Assembly (NCBI GenBank): GCA_021820105.1
Contig: JAKAED010000024.1
Location: 1 to 33,036, forward strand
DNA: 33,036 nt
Reading direction: 5' to 3'
Origin: Actinomycetes bacterium
Lineage (GTDB): Bacteria > Actinomycetota > Thermoleophilia > Solirubrobacterales > Solirubrobacteraceae
The position numbers and the translations under genes are program-made. Of the stretch, positions 22,536 to 29,184 are shown piece by piece. How positions within the stretch are numbered: the first letter of the stretch is position 1; each line of letters opens with the position of its first letter. The notes under the pieces were generated by a model. That model searched no databases and was not told where the DNA came from. It saw only the letters and a program-made list of their open reading frames with translations.

Positions 22536-22988
22536 ATGCGCCCGAGCTGCGAGCTGATTCGCGTCCCAGAGGGCAGTACCGAGGCCGAACTGCGAGCGTT
22601 GGCCAGAACGCACCCGGCAGCAACCGGAGCGCGACACGTGTCGCGCTCCTACCGGCTTCCGCTGGCGCTGGTCGCGTGGGGGAACACGCGGCTCGGCGTT
22701 GACCTCGAGCGTGTGGAGGCAACCGAGCGGGACTTTGCGGAGTCCATCTGCACCCCGGACGAGCTCGCCGCGTTTGGCGAACGACTCGATGACGCCACCT
22801 TCGTCAGCTCGCTGTGGGCGAGTAAGGAGGCCCTTGCCAAGGCACTGGGAGACCCGCTCGGCTACGACCCGCGCCGCCTGGCGTCGCCGCTCGGCTGGGT
22901 GCAGGAGCGAGCGGGAAGCTGGCAGGCCAGGGAGTTCAGCCCCGCGCCAGAGCATGTGGCCTGGGTGGTATGGGAGCAGGCGGGCTAG
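22536..22988 (+). CDS. 4'-phosphopantetheinyl transferase, compact Sfp type
   Basis: A 150-residue protein that begins six bases after the synthetase stop, so it is almost certainly co-transcribed and coupled. It shows the family motifs LGVDLERV (53-60 region, Mg-binding Asp) and LWASKEALAKALGDPLGYD (WxxKEAxxK), giving transfer of phosphopantetheine from CoA to the serine of a carrier protein. At 150 residues it is shorter than Sfp (about 220), having a short N-terminal pseudo-repeat. The obvious client is S546 of the upstream synthetase. The ATG at 22536 has no good ribosome site, which fits translational coupling. An immediate hairpin follows the stop. Confidence 0.86.
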   Translation: MRPSCELIRVPEGSTEAELRALARTHPAATGARHVSRSYRLPLALVAWGNTRLGVDLERVEATERDFAESICTPDELAAFGERLDDATFVSSLWASKEALAKALGDPLGYDPRRLASPLGWVQERAGSWQAREFSPAPEHVAWVVWEQAG

Positions 22989-23016
22989 CTGGGGTGGATC
23001 CGGGATCGATCCCCAG
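22989..23016 (+). terminator. Hairpin directly after the phosphopantetheinyl transferase gene
   Basis: CTGGGG (22989-22994) pairs with CCCCAG (23011-23016), and the inner GATC words can pair as well. It starts at the first base after the stop codon. No T-tract. Likely end of the two-gene synthetase operon. Confidence 0.5.
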
Positions 23017-23363
23017 CGCCGGCTCCCGGAAGCGCCCGGTCGCGCGACGCCGCAGGGCAGGCTTCTGCGTGGCGTCGGCGGCAGTGATGCCGCTGTCCTG
23101 AACCCTAGTCTCCGGCTCGGACGACACCGTTACCGGCGAGTGAACTCGTTAAGCAAAGCGCGGTCCGGGGGCGACGATCCTGCCTGCTCTCGCGCGTAGC
23201 CTGCGCGCGAAATAAGCCTCGTCAGTCGCCTTCAGGAGCCGCTTCGCTTGGCTTTGCGAGGCCTGCTCCCTCCCGAACCGCAGATTGAAATAAAGCGCTT
23301 GGCGTCGATGAGCGCAAGGGGCGCCGGCACCGTCTTCCCGCAATTTGGAAGAAGTTGCAGATG
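23017..23363. other. Non-coding stretch with several hairpins
   Basis: I see no convincing gene here on either strand. Notable structure: CGACGCCGCAG (23045-23055) against CTGCGTGGCGTCG (23065-23077), an 11-pair stem with a two-base bulge; GCGGC/GCCGC (23078-23082, 23089-23093); TCGCGCG/CGCGCGA (23190-23196, 23204-23210) followed by AATAA; and TCTTCC/GGAAGA (23333-23338, 23347-23352) just beyond the stop of the leftward SRPBCC gene, which could be its terminator. The first two may be further termination or an RNA structure. No tRNA cloverleaf found. Confidence 0.45.
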
Positions 23364-23807
23364 TTACGTTCCCCCGAGCAGCTCGGATAGGCACGCCAAC
23401 GCAGCAGTCAGGCGTCGCTGCGCGGAGCGCCGTTGGAACAGTGAGCCAATCCGGAAGTAACCACGGAGCTGCTGGTGCTCGGCAAGCGTGACCAGGGTTC
23501 CCTCACCAGCGCCCTGGCTGAGCGTGATAGTCGTGGCCCAGGTTCGGAGCATCCGCTCGAACGGCGTTCCCGCCAACTGCTGTGTCCAGACGAGTCGCCG
23601 CTGCGGTTCAACCGATACGAGGCTGAGGTCCCGGCGCATGAAGCGCCCATTGCTGGTCGGGATGACCTCGGTGAACCGGTCGGCCGCTATTCCCTCCACC
23701 CGTGTCACGCCCGGCCACCAGTTCGGCATCTGCCGTGGATCGGAGATGACTGCCCAGATCGCCTGTGGCGAGGCCCGGATCCAGCGGCTCGCGGTGGTGC
23801 TGGCCAT
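23364..23807 (-). CDS. SRPBCC (START-like) family protein
   Basis: A 147-residue protein with the helix-grip fold typical of polyketide cyclase/dehydrase-like proteins: SRWIRASPQAIWAVISDPRQ and MPNWWPGVTRVEGI at the N-terminus, RRLVWTQQLAGTPFERML in the middle, and a C-terminal helix. These proteins bind hydrophobic ligands or act as small-molecule cyclases or lipid-binding proteins; the specific role is unknown. Last gene of the leftward rsiG-like/FHA/merR/apt cluster, starting 13 bases after apt. Confidence 0.83.
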   Translation of the reverse strand: MASTTASRWIRASPQAIWAVISDPRQMPNWWPGVTRVEGIAADRFTEVIPTSNGRFMRRDLSLVSVEPQRRLVWTQQLAGTPFERMLRTWATTITLSQGAGEGTLVTLAEHQQLRGYFRIGSLFQRRSAQRRLTAALACLSELLGGT

Positions 23808-23820
23808 CGCCTCGGCTGTT

Positions 23821-24372
23821 TCAGTCGTACTGAATCAGTGAGTGAACCTTGTAACCCTGCAGTTGCCTGCGGCCATGGAACGATTCGAGCTCGACAAGGA
23901 ACACGCAGGCCATCACCTGTCCACCAAGGCGTCCGACAAGCTCGGCCAGCGCGTGCGCCGTGCCGCCGGTGGCCAGGAGATCGTCATGGATGAGCACACG
24001 TGCCCCACCGGCAAACGCATCGGCATGCATCTCGAGCGCATCCACGCCGTATTCCAGCATGTACTCGGCGCTCACCGTCTCATGCGGCAGCTTGCCCCGC
24101 TTGCGAGCAGGCACAAAGCCCGCCTTGAGTGCATGGGCGAGCGCACCGCCGAGGATGAACCCACGGGCCTCTGCCGCCACAACGATGTCGATCTCAAGGT
24201 CGCGCGCGTAACGTGTCAGCCGGGCGACGGCTGCCGCCAGTGCCCGCGGATCGAGCAGCAGCGGAGTGATATCTCGAAACAGAATTCCGGGGGCTGGAAA
24301 GTCCGGGATGTCGCGCACATAGCCGGCGAGTTTGATGCCATCGTCAGCCACACCGTCAGGCATCGGTGACAT
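23821..24372 (-). CDS. apt: Adenine phosphoribosyltransferase
   Basis: A 183-residue cytosolic purine-salvage enzyme that makes AMP from adenine and PRPP. The PRPP-binding loop VLIHDDLLATGGTA (about 126-139) is intact, with the flanking EARGFILGGALAH and the FVPARKRGKLPHETVSAEY stretch typical of Apt. The N-terminal VRDIPDFPAPGILFRDITPLL is the family hallmark. The ATG lies one base after the merR stop. In many bacteria apt is next to relA, not here; its link to a cell-division-type regulator cluster seems accidental or actinobacterial. Confidence 0.94.
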   Translation of the reverse strand: MSPMPDGVADDGIKLAGYVRDIPDFPAPGILFRDITPLLLDPRALAAAVARLTRYARDLEIDIVVAAEARGFILGGALAHALKAGFVPARKRGKLPHETVSAEYMLEYGVDALEMHADAFAGGARVLIHDDLLATGGTAHALAELVGRLGGQVMACVFLVELESFHGRRQLQGYKVHSLIQYD

Positions 24373-24373
24373 C

Positions 24374-25132
24374 TCAGGACGCGATCTTGCGGAGATCGCG
24401 GATCAGCAGGAGGTGCTTCAGATGAGTGGTGACAGACGCCAGGTTCTCCAGTGCCTCAACGGCCTCACGGCGTCGCTCTGGGTTACGCGAGCGCAGCGCG
24501 GGCGCGAGGATGCTCTGCAGCAGAGCTGCCTCGCGGTCAGCTGAGGTTCGGAACACGCGCAGGTTGCGTCCGCCGACGCCGTATCGAGCCAGCTCTGAGA
24601 CGGCTCTGACGATCTCCCGCTCGGTGTCGTCAAAGTAGCGTGTGCCGGCGCGCAGCTCGCCTCGGATCACACCGAACTCGATCAGCTCGTTGATGAGCTT
24701 CGGCTCCGCGCCCGTCTCCTCAACAACGTCCTCAAGGGAGTAGAGCGAGCCCGGATCACGGCTCACCGAGGCTCGCCTCAGTGAGAGCGTGTCGCTGGGG
24801 GGCGCGACCTCGCGCTCGTTGCGACCACCGGCCAGCTCCTGCCTGATCACGCGCAGCGGCAGGAACTCATCGCGCTGCAACCGGAGAATCGTCCGCAGGC
24901 GCTGGACATCCTCCGGACTGTAGAGCCGGTAGCCACCCTGGGTGCGTCGCGGCGCCAGGAGTTTCTGATCTTCCAGATAGCGGATCTTTGAAATCGATAT
25001 GTCCGGGAACTCAAGCTCGAGTGCCTTGCAGACCGCGCCGATTGTGACCGCCTTCTGGCGCGGACGACCGTTAGCCGGGTCCGCGGCGTCCGGCAGCTGC
25101 ACGGGCACCTCCTGGCTATCGCCCATGACCAT
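24374..25132 (-). CDS. ftsR: MerR-family regulator, FtsR-like (Rv1828-like)
   Basis: A 252-residue DNA-binding protein. The N-terminal winged HTH is at about 28-95 (TIGAVCKALELEFPDISISK, IRYLEDQKLLAPRRTQGGYR, LYSPEDVQRLRTIL), with a C-terminal helical effector-like domain (YSLEDVVEETGAEPKLINEL, GTRYFDDTEREIVRAVSEL) rather than the short coiled coil of classical MerR. This two-domain form and the direct linkage to an FHA protein match Rv1827-Rv1828 (GarA-FtsR); in Corynebacterium FtsR activates ftsZ. The ATG overlaps the FHA stop by one base. A second ATG two codons later is also possible. No effector ligand can be read. Confidence 0.82.
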   Translation of the reverse strand: MVMGDSQEVPVQLPDAADPANGRPRQKAVTIGAVCKALELEFPDISISKIRYLEDQKLLAPRRTQGGYRLYSPEDVQRLRTILRLQRDEFLPLRVIRQELAGGRNEREVAPPSDTLSLRRASVSRDPGSLYSLEDVVEETGAEPKLINELIEFGVIRGELRAGTRYFDDTEREIVRAVSELARYGVGGRNLRVFRTSADREAALLQSILAPALRSRNPERRREAVEALENLASVTTHLKHLLLIRDLRKIAS

Positions 25133-25599
25133 CAGTGCCCCAGAAAGGCAAGCTTGTATTTGCCGATCTGGAGCTCGTCACCGTCGCTCAGCCGCTGCGA
25201 GTCGATGCGCCGCCGGTTGACGTAGGTTCCGTTGAGCGAGCCGCAATCGTCCAGGTAGTAGTGCTCGCCGCGCTTGACCACCACGGCGTGGTCTCGCGAG
25301 ACCGTCACGTCGTCGAGGAAGACATCGCTGTCGGGCCGGCGCCCGACTGTGAGGCGGGGGCGCTCCAGCGGGAAGGCCTCGCCTGCTCGCCCGCCGCCGG
25401 CGCGGATCACCAGCACGGCTCCGCGAGCGCTGACCGGCCTGATCGGAGCCTCCTCGAACTCGCCGGCCTCCCCGATCCTGAAGCTGGCGGTAGAGGCTCC
25501 TGTGGCGGTCTCCGAGATGCTCATGAAGGCGCCACAGCGCTGGCAGTAGTTGGCGCCGTCAGCGTTGGCGAAACCGCACTCGGGGCAGTGCTGCGCCAC
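25132..25599 (-). CDS. FHA-domain protein with N-terminal zinc ribbon, GarA-like
   Basis: A 155-residue regulator. Residues 5-23 (CPECG ... CQRCG) form a zinc-ribbon knuckle pair; about 60-155 is an FHA domain with the phosphothreonine-binding residues GRRPDSDV, SRDHAVVV and GSLNGTYVNRRRI. In GarA the FHA domain is N-terminally controlled by a PknB/PknG-phosphorylated TT motif; here the same linker reads SETATGASTASF and lacks an adjacent Thr-Thr. GarA regulates 2-oxoglutarate metabolism in mycobacteria. Six bases separate it from the rsiG-like gene, so all are likely one operon. Confidence 0.88.
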   Translation of the reverse strand: MAQHCPECGFANADGANYCQRCGAFMSISETATGASTASFRIGEAGEFEEAPIRPVSARGAVLVIRAGGGRAGEAFPLERPRLTVGRRPDSDVFLDDVTVSRDHAVVVKRGEHYYLDDCGSLNGTYVNRRRIDSQRLSDGDELQIGKYKLAFLGH

Positions 25600-25605
25600 G
25601 ATGTC

Positions 25606-25905
25606 TCAGTTTGACTCGGAGTCGTCCCCGGAGCTGGCGGGGGGTTCTTCGGGCAGATCCTCAGGCAACGGGAAGTTACCGGTGAGGATGTCGGTGAGTC
25701 GCTGCACATCGGCACCGCTGATGAGCAGCTCACCGCTCTCATCCTTGCGCCGCAGACGGCTCACGAGCTCCGCGCGCAGAATGTCGATCTTGCCGTGGAG
25801 AATCCGCCGGCGGTAGGAGACCTCGATCTCCTCATCCGTCATCTCCTTGATGAGATCTTTCAGCTCTTGGTCGGTGAGCGAGCCGAGGTCTGGGAAAGTG
25901 TCCAT
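25606..25905 (-). CDS. RsiG-like small helical protein (c-di-GMP/anti-sigma family candidate)
   Basis: A 99-residue acidic protein. LTDQELKDLIKEMTDEEIEV followed by SYRRRILHGKIDILRAELV forms a helical hairpin. The known RsiG c-di-GMP signature E(X)3S(X)2R(X)3Q(X)3D is matched as E26, S30, R33, H37, D41, with His in place of Gln. RsiG family proteins sequester a WhiG-type sigma factor when loaded with c-di-GMP; short forms act as homodimers in Rubrobacter. The C-terminus is disordered (Pro/Glu/Asp/Ser-rich). GGAGG precedes the ATG. A near-consensus sigma-A promoter lies about 55 bases upstream. The gene heads the FHA-merR-apt cluster. No sigma factor gene is adjacent. Family call is from motif reading. 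Confidence 0.7.
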   Translation of the reverse strand: MDTFPDLGSLTDQELKDLIKEMTDEEIEVSYRRRILHGKIDILRAELVSRLRRKDESGELLISGADVQRLTDILTGNFPLPEDLPEEPPASSGDDSESN

Positions 25906-25959
25906 TGCGACTGTCCTCCGTGCTTGCAGGCCCGGCGATCGGGGTGTTCCGGGCTGCTG

Positions 25960-25987
25960 AGTATAACCCGGCGCGCCGTAGGGTCAA
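25960..25987 (-). promoter_or_regulatory. Sigma-A-like promoter for the rsiG-like/FHA/merR/apt operon
   Basis: Reading leftward: -35 TTGACC (25982-25987, overlapping the pgsA stop codon), 16 bases, -10 TATACT (25960-25965). One mismatch each from consensus. It is the best-looking sigma-A promoter in the window and lies 55 bases before the rsiG-like start codon. Confidence 0.7.
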
Positions 25988-26640
25988 TCTGAGCTTGAGA
26001 GTTGCCGTTCCTCGGCGCCATCGGCAGAGGCTCGGCGCGCTTCGCTCACGCCCCGGCGGATATACAGCGCCGTTGCCGAGAGCGACAGCGCCAGCCCAAT
26101 GTAGAGCAGTGCCAGGGCCAGCGCGTGCACTCCGGTCATGGCAAAGAACGGGGCCCCCATCGTGGGCGCGACTCCGAGCCTTCCGGCCCAGTTGATTTTG
26201 ATCTCCATGCCGCGATGGATGCTGTAGCGGCTGAGCGCCAGCATCAGGACTTCCCGGACAACGACCACGGCGATGGCCCAACGCGGGAGCAGTCTGAAAT
26301 CCCATGTCACAGCCATCCCCGAGATCACCAGCAGGCGGTCGACGATCGGATCCAGCAGCGCGCCCAGACGGCTGAACTGACCTGTCAGCCTGGCCGTGAA
26401 ACCGTCCAGGTAGTCAGCCCAACCAATCACCGCAAACAGCGTGGCTGCAGCCGCGCTGACACCGTCGGAGCTGGCAAGCGCCACCAGCAGGAACACCGGG
26501 ATCAGGGCCAGGCGCAAGAATCCGATCGCGTTCGGGATCGTGAAGGGATGCAGAGGCTGGTCTGGTCGAGTCGCCGCCGGGTTGGGACCGGAGCGATCAA
26601 TGCCCAGCAGGCGCTTGGTGGTCAGGCGGTTTCGCGCCAC
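25984..26640 (-). CDS. pgsA: CDP-alcohol phosphatidyltransferase (phosphatidylglycerophosphate synthase-like)
   Basis: A 218-residue membrane enzyme. The CDP-alcohol signature D(X)2DG(X)2AR(X)8G(X)3D(X)3D is intact as DYLDGFTARL, TGQFSRLGALLDPIVD (about 76-101), with several hydrophobic segments on either side. It transfers phosphatidyl from CDP-diacylglycerol to an alcohol, most likely glycerol-3-phosphate in phospholipid synthesis; PgsA versus cardiolipin or inositol-phosphate synthase cannot be decided by eye. The GTG start overlaps the end of proS by 19 bases, so the two are coupled. The N-terminal 30 residues are basic and hydrophilic. Confidence 0.85.
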   Translation of the reverse strand: MARNRLTTKRLLGIDRSGPNPAATRPDQPLHPFTIPNAIGFLRLALIPVFLLVALASSDGVSAAAATLFAVIGWADYLDGFTARLTGQFSRLGALLDPIVDRLLVISGMAVTWDFRLLPRWAIAVVVVREVLMLALSRYSIHRGMEIKINWAGRLGVAPTMGAPFFAMTGVHALALALLYIGLALSLSATALYIRRGVSEARRASADGAEERQLSSSD

Positions 26641-28316
26641 AGATCAAAGACCGTTGCGGCCGCCCCATCCAACGGGACGGTGCGGGACTCCTGCCCCCTG
26701 CGCACCTGGACCTCGATCTCGCGGTTCTGCAGGGTCCGGCGACCGACCGTGACCCGCAACGGGCAGCCGAGCAACTCAGCGTCTGCGAACTTCTCCCCGG
26801 GCCCGGCATCGCGATCGTCATACAGCGTCTGGAGCCCAGCGGTCTCGAGTTCCTCGTAGAGCCGGTCCGCATACGCGCGTTCCTCTGCACCCTCCTTGCC
26901 GAGCGAGACCAGGTGCACGTCGAAGGGAGCTATCGCGCGGGGCCATGAGATTCCAGAAGCATCGGCAAACTGCTCAATCGCCGCCGCCGCTATGCGAGCG
27001 GGGCCGATGCCGTAGCAGCCCATCCAGATCGGCTGGCTTGAGCCACTCTGATCAAGGTAGTTCGCCCCCAGCGCGACGCTGTAGCGCGTTCCGAGCTTGA
27101 AGATGTTCCCGACCTCAATCGCGGGTTCGATCCTCACCGCATGCCCGCCCACCGTGTCTCCGCTCAGCACCGTCCGGAAGTCTCCACGCTCATAGGCGAA
27201 GTCACGGCCTGGGACGACGCCGCGCAGGTGGAGGTTCGGTCGATTCGCGCCGACGACGTAGCCGCCCCCGTCAGCGACCACAGCGTCGTCGAGCAGGATC
27301 CTCACCTGGGCACCGACGGGGCCGATCGAGCCGGGCGGCCCCAGCCGCTCCTCAATCTCCTGCGCGGTGGCGGGTCGGAACTGCGCACCCAGAGCCAGCC
27401 CGAGCTTGATCTCGTTGACCTTGTGATCGCCTCTCAGCATGGCCAACACCAGGCTGTCGTCGTTCAGGACCACCGGGTAGGCCTTGAGCAAGGCGCCCTC
27501 AGCGACCTCAAGAGCACCCGCCACCTCGGCGATGGTCGTCAGCCCGGGAGTGGCGACCTCCTCAGGGGCAGCGAGCGCCGGGGGCAGTTCCACGTGCGGT
27601 GCTTGGGCGGATGCGACCTCCAGATTCGCGGCGTAACCGGGTGCCAGAACCACGTCATTCTCGCCCGCAGGGCAGGGCGCCATGTACTCGTGCGCCCCGA
27701 AGCCGCCCATCGCACCGACGTCAGCCTCGACGCTGTACCACTCAAGACCACAGCGGTCAAAGATGCGGTCGTAGGCGCGCGCGTGCTTCTCGTAGGAGAC
27801 ATCCAGGCCAGCGCGATCACGGTCGAAGCTGTAGGCATCCTTCATGACGAACTCACGCGAGCGCAGCACCGCGGCGCGTGGCCGTGGCTCGTCACGCTCC
27901 TTGGTCTGGAAGTGATAGAGGATCTTGGGCAAATCACGGTATGAGCGCACGAACGCGGCCGCGTGCGTGGTCACGACCTCCTCACTGGTCGGCCCGAGCA
28001 CCAGGTCGGCCTGTTTGCGGTCTTCCAGCTTGAAGAGCTCATCGCCAAACGCGTCATAGCGACCGCTGCGCCTCCACAACTCGGCCGGCTGCATGATCGG
28101 CATCAGCATCTCCATGGCCCCGATCGCGTTCATCTCCTCACGGATGATCTGGACGATCCGTTGGTGCGCCCGCCATCCGGCAGGCATCCAGGACCATAGG
28201 CCGGCGCCAACCTGCCTGACCAGCCCTGCGCGTACGAGCAGCTTGTGGCTCAGCGCTTCGGCATCAGCCGGCGGCTCGCGTTCGGTCGGCAGCAGGTATT
28301 CGGATAGACGTGGCAT
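26622..28316 (-). CDS. proS: Prolyl-tRNA synthetase, bacterial type with editing insert
   Basis: A 564-residue class II aminoacyl-tRNA synthetase. MPRLSEYLLPTERE at the N-terminus, GPTSEEVVTTHAA and KERDEPRPRAAVLRSREFVM (motif 2 region) and KDAYSFD are typical. An INS/YbaK-like editing domain follows about 215-375 (LLKAYPVVLNDDSLVLAMLR, GDHKVNEIKLGLALG), then MGCYGIGPARIAAAAIEQ (motif 3) and the C-terminal anticodon-binding domain from about 455. The ATG at 28314-28316 is chosen because it gives the normal start; an open frame extends 41 codons further upstream. It overlaps pgsA by 19 bases. Confidence 0.95.
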   Translation of the reverse strand: MPRLSEYLLPTEREPPADAEALSHKLLVRAGLVRQVGAGLWSWMPAGWRAHQRIVQIIREEMNAIGAMEMLMPIMQPAELWRRSGRYDAFGDELFKLEDRKQADLVLGPTSEEVVTTHAAAFVRSYRDLPKILYHFQTKERDEPRPRAAVLRSREFVMKDAYSFDRDRAGLDVSYEKHARAYDRIFDRCGLEWYSVEADVGAMGGFGAHEYMAPCPAGENDVVLAPGYAANLEVASAQAPHVELPPALAAPEEVATPGLTTIAEVAGALEVAEGALLKAYPVVLNDDSLVLAMLRGDHKVNEIKLGLALGAQFRPATAQEIEERLGPPGSIGPVGAQVRILLDDAVVADGGGYVVGANRPNLHLRGVVPGRDFAYERGDFRTVLSGDTVGGHAVRIEPAIEVGNIFKLGTRYSVALGANYLDQSGSSQPIWMGCYGIGPARIAAAAIEQFADASGISWPRAIAPFDVHLVSLGKEGAEERAYADRLYEELETAGLQTLYDDRDAGPGEKFADAELLGCPLRVTVGRRTLQNREIEVQVRRGQESRTVPLDGAAATVFDLWRETA

Positions 28317-28478
28317 CCGCGCAAGCGTACCCACGGGAAGGACGGAGCGACTCGTGACGGCGGTTTGTCGCGTGGAGGACACCCCCGTGCCTGAGTCGGC
28401 AGAGGCTCTGATAGAACGAGAGCTGAGCAGTAGAACCATTAGCGCAATACAGCGAAGAGAACGAAGACAGGAGCGTCC

Positions 28479-29084
28479 ATGGCCTTTTCAGTACCAGACC
28501 TGCCCTACGCCTTCGATGCGCTCGAGCCCCACATCGACGCGCAGACGATGGAGATCCATCACGACAAGCATCACGGCGCCTACGTCACCAACGCGAACGC
28601 CGCGCTCGAGGGCACCCAGTGGGCCGACAGTCCGGTGGAGGAGATCCTCAAGAACCTCGGGGCACTGCCTGCTGAGAAGCAGGGGCCGGTGCGGAACAAC
28701 GCGGGCGGCCACTACAACCACACCCTCTTCTGGGAGTCGATGGGCCCCGGCAAGGGCGGCGAGCCGACCGGCGCGCTGGCGGACGCGATCAGCTCCACGT
28801 TTGGCTCGTTCAGCGACTTCCAGGCGCAGTTGAAGGCCGCGGGCATGGGCCGCTTCGGCTCTGGCTGGGCATGGCTTGTGCACAACGGGTCAGGGCTGGC
28901 GATCGTCTCCACGCCCAACCAGGACAACCCGATCAGTGACGGCCACACGCCGCTGCTTGGCGTGGACGTGTGGGAGCACGCCTACTACCTCAAGTACCAG
29001 AACCGCCGTCCCGACTACATCGATGCGTGGTGGAACACCGTGAACTGGGATGTTGTCGCCGGCCGGTTCGCTGCCGCCTCCTGA
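28479..29084 (+). CDS. sodA: Superoxide dismutase, Mn/Fe type
   Basis: A 201-residue enzyme that converts superoxide to O2 and H2O2. Metal ligands are visible as H27 in [10 protein letters not shown]81 in [10 protein letters not shown], and the Asp and His of [22 protein letters not shown] is the usual core. [15 protein letters not shown] looks more like Mn-SOD or a cambialistic form than Fe-SOD. AGGAG lies seven bases before the ATG. It lies in opposite orientation between ispG and proS. No signal peptide; cytosolic. Confidence 0.96.
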   Translation: MAFSVPDLPYAFDALEPHIDAQTMEIHHDKHHGAYVTNANAALEGTQWADSPVEEILKNLGALPAEKQGPVRNNAGGHYNHTLFWESMGPGKGGEPTGALADAISSTFGSFSDFQAQLKAAGMGRFGSGWAWLVHNGSGLAIVSTPNQDNPISDGHTPLLGVDVWEHAYYLKYQNRRPDYIDAWWNTVNWDVVAGRFAAAS

Positions 29085-29120
29085 GCGGAGCTGCAGCAGC
29101 TGACGACCGCCACATTCCTG

Positions 29121-29156
29121 ACCATCGCCACACGCCTGCAAGCGTGTGGCGATGGT
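29121..29156. terminator. Perfect 15-pair hairpin between sodA and ispG
   Basis: ACCATCGCCACACGC (29121-29135), loop CTGCAA, GCGTGTGGCGATGGT (29142-29156). No T-tract. It lies between the convergent sodA and ispG ends, 37 bases after the sodA stop, and should terminate both. Confidence 0.7.
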
Positions 29157-29184
29157 GATCGCCACCAGCGGCTGCTCGCTCAGC

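Noticed and set aside
23149..23394. 81-codon minus-strand frame in the gap after the transferase gene
   Set aside because: Basic low-complexity translation, overlaps the end of the SRPBCC gene, no ribosome site; treated as non-coding.
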